Shown piece after piece: positions 45,640 to 52,772 of a stretch of 64,000 bases of DNA. The stretch is from Dinoroseobacter shibae DFL 12 = DSM 16493 (GTDB lineage Bacteria; Pseudomonadota; Alphaproteobacteria; Rhodobacterales; Rhodobacteraceae). The first letter of the stretch is position 1. Every line of letters starts with the position of its first letter. The DNA is taken from positions 1 to 64,000 of the forward strand of contig NC_009952.1 of NCBI RefSeq assembly GCF_000018145.1, given 5' to 3'. The translations under genes were made by a program, and so were the position numbers. The notes beneath the pieces were generated by a model, which saw only the letters and a list, made by a program, of their open reading frames with translations, ran no database searches and was not told the DNA's origin.

Positions 45640-46014
45640 TCAGTCGTCGAGGCTGGTCCAGTTCCGCGCCCAGGCGCGGGCCTCTTCGAGTTGGTCGCGT
45701 TTGAATTCCCTGATCTGAAGATGGGTCAGCCTGTCCGCGAGCCGGGTGAAGGGGCTGAACCATGTCAGGTCGCTGACCACGGCGACCCGGCGGAATTCGG
45801 ACCAGTGGGCGAGGTCGAATTTCAGCCCGTCCCAGAGCGTGCGGGCATCGAACCCCTCGAAACTGTCGATGACTTCGACGAGGCTGAGCGGGCCGCGGGC
45901 CAGTTCGGCTTCGAGTTTCGGCACGACCTCTTCGAACTCGGCGTGGGTGATCTTGCCCGAGACGGTCAGCTCGACCACGCGGGCCTGGCTGTCGGCGGTG
46001 TAGGTCACGGCCAT
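45640..46014 (-). CDS. SpoIIAA-like STAS/SEC14-type protein
   Basis: The 124-residue protein has the SpoIIAA-like (DUF3478) fold: VVELTVSGKITHAEFEEVVP at the N-terminus, LVEVIDSFEGFDARTLWDGL, and FRRVAVVSDLTWF. Such proteins may bind lipids or act as anti-anti-sigma-like switches; no partner is adjacent. AAGGAGGGAG before ATG 46014 decides the start. It lies 56 bp downstream of the broken HNH gene on the same strand. Confidence 0.88.
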   Translation of the reverse strand: MAVTYTADSQARVVELTVSGKITHAEFEEVVPKLEAELARGPLSLVEVIDSFEGFDARTLWDGLKFDLAHWSEFRRVAVVSDLTWFSPFTRLADRLTHLQIREFKRDQLEEARAWARNWTSLDD

Positions 46015-46070
46015 GATGGGTCTCCCTCCTTGATCCTTCGGGGGCAGGATACCGGCCGGAGCGCAGGTTG

Positions 46071-46256
46071 TCACCGCCGCGACTTCCACGCGCGGCGGCC
46101 GCCTGCGGTCTTGGCGTGGAAGTCGGGCGGGCGTTTGGCGACCCAGGCGATGAAGGTGGCGAGCCGGGGATGGGCGCGCAGCGCCGCGATGCTGGCATAG
46201 CTGCGGGCAAGCTCCGCCTCCGAGAGGGTGGCGTGGATCTCGTTATGGCAGATCTG
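46071..46256 (-). pseudogene. HNH endonuclease, 3' part, split by the transposable element
   Basis: Read on the minus strand, this segment continues the HNH frame from the piece at 49729-49868. It encodes HQICHNEIHATLSEAELARS and then a Lys/Arg-rich C-terminus ending at TGA 46071-46073. CHNEIHATL holds the N and second H of the motif. It begins with one copy of the 8-bp target duplication. Joined to the 5' part with one copy of the duplication removed, it gives an uninterrupted 105-codon protein. Confidence 0.9.
46249..46256. repeat. Left target-site duplication
   Basis: CAGATCTG is repeated exactly at 49729-49736, on the other side of the element. Eight bases is the duplication size known for the IS1595 family. 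Confidence 0.92.
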
Positions 46257-46283
46257 CGGGCTTATGTATCAAACGCACCAAGC
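46257..46283 (+). repeat. Left terminal inverted repeat
   Basis: It reads CGGGCTTATGTATCAA, then ACGCACCAAGC. It matches the right end at 26 of 27 positions. Confidence 0.93.
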
Positions 46284-46314
46284 ATAACACGCTGGATTCA
46301 TGTATTGAATCCCT

Positions 46315-46704
46315 ATGACGCGCAGGTACTTCCGCCCCATCCAAGAAGATACGATTGTCTCCGTGCTGCACTTCCTGCGGCAAGAGGCGGTGCGCGATGG
46401 GTGCAATACGCTTCCGCACATAGACGCCCTACTTGAGATGCGGGGCGTTAACCCCAGCGCGCTTACCGTTCCGCGCAAGACGCCCAAGGCATTCAAGAAG
46501 GGAGAACTGCGCCGCTTGGTTTTGCAGGCACTGCGCGAAGGGCCGAAGACAGGGCGTCAGATCGCAGATTATGTTGAGGCGGCAAGATCCGACCTACCGA
46601 AGGGCGCTGCATACAAGCGCGTGTATGTTTGTTTAGCGCAGCTTCGGGGGCATGGGATGGTCAAGCGTAAGAACGGGGAGTGGTTTGCTGGCGAGTGTGA
46701 GTAA
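46315..46704 (+). CDS. Passenger protein with wHTH-like C-terminus
   Basis: No family name was recognised. The 129-residue protein has a basic N-terminus (MTRRYFRPIQEDTIVSVLHF). The C-terminal part looks like a winged helix: ELRRLVLQALREGPKTGRQI, then YKRVYVCLAQLRGHGMVKRK. Such a domain would fit a repressor of the element. It starts 31 bp inside the left inverted repeat and is followed by a small hairpin. Codon use is unlike the chromosome. Confidence 0.65.
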   Translation: MTRRYFRPIQEDTIVSVLHFLRQEAVRDGCNTLPHIDALLEMRGVNPSALTVPRKTPKAFKKGELRRLVLQALREGPKTGRQIADYVEAARSDLPKGAAYKRVYVCLAQLRGHGMVKRKNGEWFAGECE

Positions 46705-46736
46705 GGTCGTGGATAACTGACGGATTTCTTGTTGGC

Positions 46737-46760
46737 CTTTTTTGGCAGGCTGCAAAAAAG
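46737..46760. terminator. Inverted repeat, possible terminator
   Basis: CTTTTTTG (46737-46744) and CAAAAAAG (46753-46760) form an 8-bp stem with an 8-base loop. It could end transcripts from the passenger gene on its left and from the possible nuclease on the minus strand. Confidence 0.45.
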
Positions 46761-46862
46761 TGGATTCTTTCAATGACTTAGGTAAGTATCTGTAAAATAT
46801 AGGATATTTCTTAATTTAAGCTTGACTGTGGTGCTCAAAATTAGCTACCGTTAAGCGTGCAA

Positions 46863-46978
46863 CTTGGCCGCTGACCAAGGCATAGGCTATGCGTGACACG
46901 GTGACATTCTGCCGGCCGTAGCACCACTCGCGGGTGGGAGCGCATTGTGGGGTTCCAGGCAGGCCCCACCGCATAGCC
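46863..46978 (+). ncRNA. Candidate structured RNA inside the transposable element
   Basis: A GC-rich 116-base segment follows an AT-rich stretch with a possible -35 TTGACT at 46822-46827; the -10 is uncertain. It starts with the hairpin CTTGG/CCAAG (46863-46867 with 46875-46879). Then GGCTATGCG (46885-46893) pairs over a long range with CGCATAGCC (46970-46978), enclosing a 76-base region. Inside are GTGGGG/CCCCAC (46947-46952 with 46964-46969), stacked directly on the closing stem, and CCAC/GTGG (46924-46927 with 46934-46937). The strand is inferred; on the minus strand it would be the 3' end of the possible nuclease transcript. It is not a tRNA or any RNA family that I recognise. Confidence 0.5.
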
Positions 46979-46983
46979 GCCAC

Positions 46984-47406
46984 TTACCAACGGTTGCGCA
47001 ATACATTGGTCTTTCTTAGCAACGCTCTCTTTTGGCGATCTGAAGTGCGGTGAAGCGTCTTCACATAAGTGCGCGTACGATCTTCAGTGACTTTAATAAC
47101 CGTTTTGTAGTCAACTTCGTAAACGTTGCAGCTCACAACTGCATGTGTTGCCCTGTTGTCGCTTAACCAAAGACCCTCACAGAGTATCTTTGGTAATAGC
47201 TTCAGTTGAGTGTTCGTGATGTGATCGCCGTGAGCTTGGATAATGTGCCGGGCCGACTGGTCAGATAGAAAAATTGTGTCTCTTGAGCAGCCCAAGTATT
47301 TTCTTACCTCGAAGGGCAGTGTGCCCACTTCTAACTCGGGCCTCCTGCTGGCGAAGAGTTCCACAAGGTCTTCGTCATAAACTTCAATTATGGTTTGGGC
47401 TTTCAT
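46984..47406 (-). CDS. Possible barnase/PBECR-like nuclease passenger
   Basis: The 140-residue protein is not clearly assigned. Its middle and end (IFLSDQSARHIIQAHGDHIT, then YKTVIKVTEDRTRTYVKTLH) resemble phage-associated barnase/EndoU/RelE-like (PBECR) nucleases. These have a conserved His early and a Thr/His-bearing strand late. The toxin role is an inference. It ends five bases from the structured RNA candidate, and its codon use is low in GC. Confidence 0.6.
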   Translation of the reverse strand: MKAQTIIEVYDEDLVELFASRRPELEVGTLPFEVRKYLGCSRDTIFLSDQSARHIIQAHGDHITNTQLKLLPKILCEGLWLSDNRATHAVVSCNVYEVDYKTVIKVTEDRTRTYVKTLHRTSDRQKRALLRKTNVLRNRW

Positions 47407-47482
47407 GGCGGTGAAGCTACCAACAAGATCTTAGCTGGTCGATGATTTGTCGTCGCAAGTACGTTGTTACACCAAGACTTTG

Positions 47483-48445
47483 TTACGCCGCGCGCTGCCA
47501 GTAGCCTTTCCACCGACGGCTGACCGGCGCATCCATCGCGTTCGTAATCAGCGCAGATGCCAGCGCACCGTTGTCCTTGCGGCGGTTGTCTTCAAGCCAC
47601 GCCGCGTGGTTCGCGTACTGGTAGAGGTACTGCGGACTGACGTGGTGGTGTTGGCCTTGCACCATGCGGCGCAGGCGCGAGAAGAAGCTTTCTACCAGAT
47701 TGGTGTGCTTGCCGTGGTCGCTGTAGACCTGCGAATGGTTCACGCGCTGCACGTCCCAGCCGTTGTGCAGCATGTCCCAGTGGCTTGCCTCGTCAGCAGA
47801 AACTGTCGCCATGCGGCAAACGTTCTCATTCGCCAGCGCAACGCCTTCGCTTTCCAGCTTGGTCACGAACGGCAGGGTGCGGCCTTCCCGCTCGCGCAGG
47901 GCGACGACAACGCGGCGCTTGCCGGTCTGGTTCTCTTTCAGGCGACGGTCCTTGCGATCCTCTTTCCGGTTCTCCGGACGAATGTGCCCGCCGAAGTACG
48001 CCCCATCAATCTCAACGTGACCTTCGAGAACTTCGCCTGTCTGAACTTCTTGCGCCATGGCTTCGCGCAGCTTGTGGGCCAGGACGAAGGCGGTCTTGTA
48101 CTGGCAGTCCAGATCGCGGGAAAGCTGGATCATGGACACGCCCTTGGAGGCGTTTACGAGAATGCAGATCGCCGCGAGCAGGTCGACAAAGTCCATCTTC
48201 CGACTGGCAAAGATGGTGCCAGACGTGACGCTGAACTGGTGGTGGCAGTTCTTGCACTTGAACTTGCGGCGCGTGCTGATCGAGTAGGTTTCACCGTGAG
48301 AGCAGCGGGGGCACACAGCCTCGCCATTGGTCTCAGGCCAGCGCATTTCGCAGAACACGTTGTAAGCCGCATCCTCGCCCGCCTTGTAGATCGAGCGAAG
48401 GCTGAGGGTGCGGGATGCCGCCGAAAGGAGGAAGTGCTGTGCCAT
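47483..48445 (-). CDS. IS1595-family (ISXO2-like) transposase
   Basis: The 320-residue transposase has an N-terminal zinc ribbon with cysteine pairs in VCPRCSHGETYS and FKCKNCHHQFSV, then an ISXO2-like DDE-type domain. The first catalytic Asp is in HVEIDGAYFGGH, the second region is VSADEASHWDML, and the last motif is SDHGKHTNLVESFFSRLRRM. The frame is complete, so the element could still be active. It is divergent from the DUF6471 gene across a region with an inverted repeat. Confidence 0.95.
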   Translation of the reverse strand: MAQHFLLSAASRTLSLRSIYKAGEDAAYNVFCEMRWPETNGEAVCPRCSHGETYSISTRRKFKCKNCHHQFSVTSGTIFASRKMDFVDLLAAICILVNASKGVSMIQLSRDLDCQYKTAFVLAHKLREAMAQEVQTGEVLEGHVEIDGAYFGGHIRPENRKEDRKDRRLKENQTGKRRVVVALREREGRTLPFVTKLESEGVALANENVCRMATVSADEASHWDMLHNGWDVQRVNHSQVYSDHGKHTNLVESFFSRLRRMVQGQHHHVSPQYLYQYANHAAWLEDNRRKDNGALASALITNAMDAPVSRRWKGYWQRAA

Positions 48446-48452
48446 TTGTACT

Positions 48453-48521
48453 GTATCCGATGCCTATGCATCAAATATAGTACATTGCCGTACCGCATAC
48501 AAGGGCGTATGTATCGGATAC
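48453..48521. promoter_or_regulatory. Divergent operator-like region of the element
   Basis: GTATCCGAT (48453-48461) and ATCGGATAC (48513-48521) are perfect inverted repeats in the 101-bp gap between the transposase and the DUF6471 gene. The spacer is AT-rich with TATAGTAC and CGCATAC/GTATG half-sites. It may be the binding site of the HTH passenger protein controlling transposase expression. Confidence 0.45.
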
Positions 48522-48546
48522 GATACTTTTGCACCGGGAGTGGTAC

Positions 48547-48753
48547 ATGGCAGATCAAACAGAGTGGGAGGCTAAAGCCGCAAACCTCCTGAAAGCCGAG
48601 TTGAAGCGGAAAGGCGTAACCTATGCCCAGCTCGCCGACATGATCGGGGACAAAGAAGCGAACATTAGGAACAAGCTTTCACGAGGAAAGTTCAGCGCAG
48701 CCTACATGATGCAATGCCTGGATGCGGTAGGTGTATCTGAAGTTCGACTTTAG
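48547..48753 (+). CDS. DUF6471 small HTH-like protein
   Basis: The 68-residue protein matches DUF6471: WEAKAANLLKAELKRKGVTY, then QLADMIGDKEANIRNKLSRG and FSAAYMMQCLDAVG. The shape is an XRE-like helix-turn-helix, so a repressor role is likely but not shown. ATG at 48547 follows GGGAG. Its stop overlaps that of the convergent ImmA/IrrE gene by four bases. Confidence 0.85.
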   Translation: MADQTEWEAKAANLLKAELKRKGVTYAQLADMIGDKEANIRNKLSRGKFSAAYMMQCLDAVGVSEVRL

Positions 48754-49232
48754 TTGGGAGCGCCGACGCGGATCGACATTGCGCTTTCGGAAACTTGGAA
48801 AATCTCTGCCAATCGCGCAACTGACGTCACACCGTTTGCAATATGCTGGTTCAAGAGGTTGCGCGGCATGAGAATGTCCGCAGCAAGTTTGTTAGCTTGC
48901 GCTTCCATCGAGTTACTCAGGCGGCTTCTGTACAGGCCGTCGTCCACCAGACCGTCACCTATGAACTGCCTGTGGAGAATGAAGTGTGCAATTTCGTGGG
49001 CGGTTGTGAAGCGCCGACGATTGACGTGATGGCCTTTATTTACATAGATTGCATAACCAGATGGCCCACCTTGATCGGCGGACTTCACGATCTTGCCTGA
49101 CAGATCATCCGGCCAATTAGGAACGTGCCAAACCTTCAGACCAAGATCATCGGCAAGCGCAACAGTTTGCACCGGGGCGGACGCCTGGTGCTTTTGAATT
49201 ACTTCTAGCTGCTCTGGGTACGTTAGAGTCAT
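48750..49232 (-). CDS. ImmA/IrrE-family metallo-endopeptidase
   Basis: The 160-residue protease has the zinc motif HEIAHFILH (about residues 79-87) and the downstream helix MEAQANKLAADILMP typical of ImmA/IrrE. In ICEBs1 and phages ImmA cleaves an HTH repressor; here the DUF6471 protein encoded convergently, or the wHTH protein, could be the target. Its start overlaps the membrane-protein stop by four bases (ATGA). Confidence 0.93.
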   Translation of the reverse strand: MTLTYPEQLEVIQKHQASAPVQTVALADDLGLKVWHVPNWPDDLSGKIVKSADQGGPSGYAIYVNKGHHVNRRRFTTAHEIAHFILHRQFIGDGLVDDGLYRSRLSNSMEAQANKLAADILMPRNLLNQHIANGVTSVARLAEIFQVSESAMSIRVGAPN

Positions 49233-49645
49233 TCGTCTTTCGCTGGTGTTGCGCCTTCTGTGGTCTGGTCGCCTAAGCGGTAATCTCCGCCATACTCAGG
49301 CGCGCTTGTGTCACTTCGGCCCCTCACAGCATCAAGCAGCTTCAACTGCTCCGAGACTGTATCTTTCGCTTCTCTCTCCGCCGCCTTAACCGCTGCGCGC
49401 ACAGCTGCGCTCTTGATCTCAGTATACCCGAAAAGGCCAAGCGCTGCGAACACAAAACCTACCAGAACTAATATCATCTCAAGGATGGTCACATTCAAGG
49501 CCAACGCTTCAATCGTGTACCCGTTGGGGCTAACGGGCATGATCGCTGTGACTTCAGAGGCGCTGTACCAGTAAACAAAAAAGGCCAAATTTGCCGCTCC
49601 GACAGCAGCGATGAACAAGATCAGAAGTCTTTTGACAAACCTCAA
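49229..49645 (-). CDS. Membrane passenger protein
   Basis: No family was recognised. The 138-residue protein has two membrane segments (about 5-27 and 49-74), then a charged helical cytoplasmic tail (AAVRAAVKAAEREAKDTVSE) and an acidic end. It starts with TTG at 49645, preceded by GAGGG. It is translationally coupled to the ImmA/IrrE gene, so it may anchor or sense for that protease. Confidence 0.72.
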   Translation of the reverse strand: MRFVKRLLILFIAAVGAANLAFFVYWYSASEVTAIMPVSPNGYTIEALALNVTILEMILVLVGFVFAALGLFGYTEIKSAAVRAAVKAAEREAKDTVSEQLKLLDAVRGRSDTSAPEYGGDYRLGDQTTEGATPAKDE

Positions 49646-49701
49646 TGCACTACCCTCAGCCTCTAGAAGGCAAGCATAATAGAGATTTTCGCGGGCTTAA
49701 A

Positions 49702-49728
49702 GCTTGGTGCGCTTGATACATAAGCCCG
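49702..49728 (-). repeat. Right terminal inverted repeat
   Basis: On the minus strand it reads CGGGCTTATGTATCAA, then GCGCACCAAGC; one base differs from the left end. Confidence 0.93.
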
Positions 49729-49736
49729 CAGATCTG
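49729..49736. repeat. Right target-site duplication
   Basis: CAGATCTG, an exact copy of 46249-46256. The sequence is itself a palindrome. Confidence 0.92.
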
Positions 49737-49868
49737 GTGGAGCAGAACCGTGGGGCCGCCCTTGCCGCCGCGCAGCTTCGGGACGAGGTGGTGCAGGCTT
49801 TGGGGCGCGCCCGGCGGGATCGGGCGGTCGCAGAGCGGGCAGAGGGGCGGCGCGTCGGGCTGGTCCAT
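49729..49868 (-). pseudogene. HNH endonuclease, 5' part, split by the transposable element
   Basis: From ATG 49868 this encodes a Cys pair (PLCPLCDRPIPPG), then SLHHLVPKLRGGKGGPTVLL, the first H of an HNH motif, and breaks at the inverted repeat of the element. The remaining frame into the element adds only a short unrelated tail. The 3' part lies at 46071-46256. The rebuilt protein is a small free-standing HNH nuclease of the kind with one zinc site. It may have been a plain housekeeping gene or a defence remnant. Confidence 0.9.
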
Positions 49869-49942
49869 GGGGCAAGGGTGGGGCGCGGGCGGGCAGTGGC
49901 AAGTGGGTTGATTTCCGCGCGCGGAGCCCGGATGACGGGGGC

Positions 49943-51163
49943 ATGACAGGTATCGCCCCCTTGCCCGAGATCGAGACGGATGCGCTGGTCGTGGGGGCCG
50001 GTCCCGCGGGGCTGATGGCCGCCGAGCAGCTGGCGCAGGCGGGGTTTTCCGTGCGTATCGCCGAGCAGATGCCCAGTGCCGGGCGCAAGTTCCTGATGGC
50101 GGGCAAGAGCGGGCTGAACCTGACCAAGGATGAAGAGATGCCCGCGTTCCTGGGGGCTTATGGCGGGGCGGCGGCGTGGCTGGCGCCGATGCTGGAGGCG
50201 TTCGGGCCCGACGCGGTGCAGGACTGGGCCCGGGGGCTGGGCCAGCCGGTCTTCACCGGGTCCACGGGGCGGGTGTTTCCCGAGGCGATGAAGGCGTCGC
50301 CGCTGCTCCGCGCGTGGCTGGCGCGGCTGGCGGGCCTGGGCGTGCGGCTCGACACGCGCTGGCGCTGTCTCGGGTGGCAGGACGGGGCGCTGCGGTTCGA
50401 GACGCCCGCGGGGCCGGTGCGGGTGCGGGCGCGGGCGGTGGTGCTGGGTCTGGGCGGGGCGAGCTGGCGGCGGCTTGGCTCGGACGGGGCCTGGGCCGGG
50501 TGGATCGGGGCCGCGTGCGCGCCGTTCGCCCCGGCGAATGTGGGGCTGCGGGTGGATTGGAGCCCGCATATGGCGCGCCATTTCGGGGCGCCGGTGAAGG
50601 GGGCCGCGTTGTCGTCGGGCGGGGTGGTGTCGCGCGGCGAGGTCGTGGTCTCGGCCCGGGGGCTGGAGGGCGGCGGGCTCTATCCGCTGTGCCCGGCCCT
50701 GCGGGAGGGCGCGGGGCTGCGGGTGGATCTGTGCCCGGACCTGGAGGTCGGGGCGCTGGCCGCGCGGCTGGCCCGGGTGCCGGCCAAGGCCAGCGGGGCC
50801 AGCCGGTTGCGCAAGGGCGCGGGCCTGTCGCCGGTCAAGCAGGCGCTGGTGCAGGAATGCGCGCGCCCCCTGTCGCGCGATCCGGCGGATTTGGCGCGGG
50901 TTCTCAAGGATTTGGGGGTGCCGCACCAGGGGGTGCGCCCGCTGGACGAGGCGATTTCGGTGGCCGGGGGTGTCGCGCGCGCGGCGCTGGACGACCGGTT
51001 GATGCTGCGCGACCGGCCCGGCGTGTTCGCCTGCGGCGAGATGCTGGACTGGGAGGCGCCGACGGGGGGCTACCTGCTCACGGGCTGTTTCGCGACGGGG
51101 CGTTGGGCCGGGCTGGGGGCGGTGGACTGGCTGCGGGGTGCTCAGGCGGCGGCGCGGGCGTAG
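49943..51163 (+). CDS. TIGR03862-type flavoprotein (HI0933-like)
   Basis: This 406-residue FAD-dependent protein of the HI0933/YhiN superfamily has ALVVGAGPAGLMAAEQLAQA (residues 14-33) as the FAD site and FLMAGKSGLNLTKDE. A middle insert follows, and the C-terminal FAD segment is ISVAGGVARAAL, then FACGEMLDWEAPTGGYLLTG. The reaction is unknown; an NAD(P)-dependent reductase is possible. It ends 22 bp inside the convergent GST gene. Confidence 0.92.
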   Translation: MTGIAPLPEIETDALVVGAGPAGLMAAEQLAQAGFSVRIAEQMPSAGRKFLMAGKSGLNLTKDEEMPAFLGAYGGAAAWLAPMLEAFGPDAVQDWARGLGQPVFTGSTGRVFPEAMKASPLLRAWLARLAGLGVRLDTRWRCLGWQDGALRFETPAGPVRVRARAVVLGLGGASWRRLGSDGAWAGWIGAACAPFAPANVGLRVDWSPHMARHFGAPVKGAALSSGGVVSRGEVVVSARGLEGGGLYPLCPALREGAGLRVDLCPDLEVGALAARLARVPAKASGASRLRKGAGLSPVKQALVQECARPLSRDPADLARVLKDLGVPHQGVRPLDEAISVAGGVARAALDDRLMLRDRPGVFACGEMLDWEAPTGGYLLTGCFATGRWAGLGAVDWLRGAQAAARA

Positions 51164-51732
51164 GCGGGGCGGGCGCGCATCCGGGCGAGATAGGCGTCGA
51201 GCGGGTCGGGCAGGGCGGGGAATTTCGCCAGTTTCGCCCAGCCGAGGCAGTGACCCAGCACGATGTCGGGCAGGCTGAGCGTGTCGCCCATCAGGAACGG
51301 AGCCGCGCCGAGGTCATCGGCAAGCCGGGCGGCGTTGCGGGTGAACTCGGTCTTCAGGCTGTCCTTGATGGCGGGGACACGCTCCGCCTCCGGCAGCACG
51401 AAGGAGTGGCGCGCGGCGGTCCATAGCAGGGCGTCGATCTCGTCGAGAATGCGGAAATGCAGGGCGTCCTGCCGGGCGCGGTCGAGGGTGCCCGCGGGGT
51501 GCGTGAGCCCGCCATGGCGGTCGACGAGATAGGTGAGGATCGCGCTGCTGTCGGAGATCGGGGTCCCGTCGGCCACCAGCACGGGGATCTTGCCGCCGGG
51601 ATGGACGGCGCGGACCGCTGCCGATTGGGGCGGCTCGGGGTGGTGGTTGAAGGGCAGCTCCAACTCGTGCAGCATCCACAACACGCGGAAGGCGCGGCTG
51701 CGCGGGGTGCCGTAGAGGGTGTAGTCGGGCAT
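51142..51732 (-). CDS. Glutathione S-transferase family protein
   Basis: The 196-residue protein has an N-terminal thioredoxin-like domain (YTLYGTPRSRAFRVLWML, then HPGGKIPVLVADG and ISDSSAILTYL, which binds glutathione). The C-terminal helical domain is intact. The substrate is unknown. It is 14 bp downstream of holA and probably ends that operon; its 3' end overlaps the convergent flavoprotein gene. Confidence 0.92.
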   Translation of the reverse strand: MPDYTLYGTPRSRAFRVLWMLHELELPFNHHPEPPQSAAVRAVHPGGKIPVLVADGTPISDSSAILTYLVDRHGGLTHPAGTLDRARQDALHFRILDEIDALLWTAARHSFVLPEAERVPAIKDSLKTEFTRNAARLADDLGAAPFLMGDTLSLPDIVLGHCLGWAKLAKFPALPDPLDAYLARMRARPAYARAAA

Positions 51733-51746
51733 GGGGGCCTCCGGTC

Positions 51747-52772
51747 TCAGCGTTGGGCGTTCAGCATGGCGAGGCGGATGAGCGCGCGTTCCATCAGCGC
51801 CATTTGCGGGGCCTTTTGCGAGGACCGCAGGGCGAGGTCGGTTTCGGTCAGGATCGAGAGCGCGGTTTCCAGTTTCGGCGCGCCCCAGGACTGGGCCTGG
51901 CGGATCATGCGGTTGCGGGCCGGGCCGAAGACCGGCGGGCGGGCGCGGGAGATGCCCGCGGCGGGGCCGCCGGGGTCGATGGCGGCGGTGTAGAGGCGGC
52001 GGAAGTGCATGACCGCGCCGATGCAGAGCCGGACCGCGCCCTCGCCCTGGCCCGAAAGCCGCGCAACGAGGGGGGGGATGCGCGCGACCTCGGCCTCGGC
52101 CACGGCATGCAGGAGCGCGTCGATTTCGGCCTCGGTGGTGGCGGGGGCGACGGCGGCGAGATCCTCGGGGGTGATCGGGCTGGCATCGCCGTGTTTGTAG
52201 AGGGCGAGCTTCTCGACGATCTGCGCGAAGTCGCCGGGATCGACCGCGCGCGACAGGTCCGTCAGGTCCGACATGGCGTCGCGCCCGACCTCGGCGATGC
52301 CGGCGCTGCGCAGGAGGGCTTCGATTTCGGCCCGGTCGGGGGGGTCGTCATAGATGCCCGCGGCATAGGCGTTGCGATGCCCCTCGAACGCCTTGCGCAG
52401 GGCGGATTTCGCGCCGAGGCTGCCGGCGGTGACCACGAGCACCGCGTCGCCCTCGCGCCAGTCGCCCAGGGCGGCGGTGATGGCGGGGGCCGCCTGATCG
52501 GTCGCGGCATCCACATGGACGGCGCGGGGGCCGGGATACATGCTGATCGCCTTCATGGCGTCCATCAGGGCGGCGGGATCCCGGCGCAGGTCGGGGCCGT
52601 GCAGCCGGGTCAGGCGCATTTCCTCGTCGCCCTTCTCGCCCACCAGCGCCTTGAGCAGGGCCTGGCGGCGCAGGGAGACCCGCATGGCATCCGCGCCGTA
52701 GAGCAGGATGCCCGCCCGTCCCGGTTCGGGCCGGGCGACAAATCCGGGCAGGTCGCGGGGGGCGAGTTTCAT
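51747..52772 (-). CDS. holA: DNA polymerase III delta subunit
   Basis: The 341-residue clamp-loader subunit opens the beta clamp. The N-terminal AAA-like part has GRAGILLYGADAMRVSLRR and ALLKALVG, and the C-terminal collar domain has LHAVAEAEVARIPPLVARL and FRRLYTAA. The start overlaps the lptE stop by four bases (ATGA), the usual leuS-lptE-holA arrangement of alphaproteobacteria. Confidence 0.93.
   Translation of the reverse strand: MKLAPRDLPGFVARPEPGRAGILLYGADAMRVSLRRQALLKALVGEKGDEEMRLTRLHGPDLRRDPAALMDAMKAISMYPGPRAVHVDAATDQAAPAITAALGDWREGDAVLVVTAGSLGAKSALRKAFEGHRNAYAAGIYDDPPDRAEIEALLRSAGIAEVGRDAMSDLTDLSRAVDPGDFAQIVEKLALYKHGDASPITPEDLAAVAPATTEAEIDALLHAVAEAEVARIPPLVARLSGQGEGAVRLCIGAVMHFRRLYTAAIDPGGPAAGISRARPPVFGPARNRMIRQAQSWGAPKLETALSILTETDLALRSSQKAPQMALMERALIRLAMLNAQR

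Larger units (their letters stand above)
46257..49728. mobile_element. IS1595-type transposable element with passenger genes
   Basis: The 3472-bp element starts CGGGCTTATGTATCAA and ends with its complement. The terminal inverted repeats are 27 bp (46257-46283 and 49702-49728) with one mismatch. It is flanked by exact 8-bp target duplications and interrupts an HNH gene. It encodes an IS1595-type transposase (47483-48445) and five passenger frames: wHTH-like, possible nuclease, DUF6471, ImmA/IrrE and a membrane protein. It also carries a folded RNA candidate. The base composition is lower in GC than the chromosome. The intact ends and identical duplications indicate a fairly recent insertion. 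Confidence 0.95.

Noticed and set aside
46863-46978. Divergent tRNA or tRNA-like gene
   Set aside because: There is no TTCRA loop, no anticodon arm of the right size and no CCA-type acceptor arrangement.
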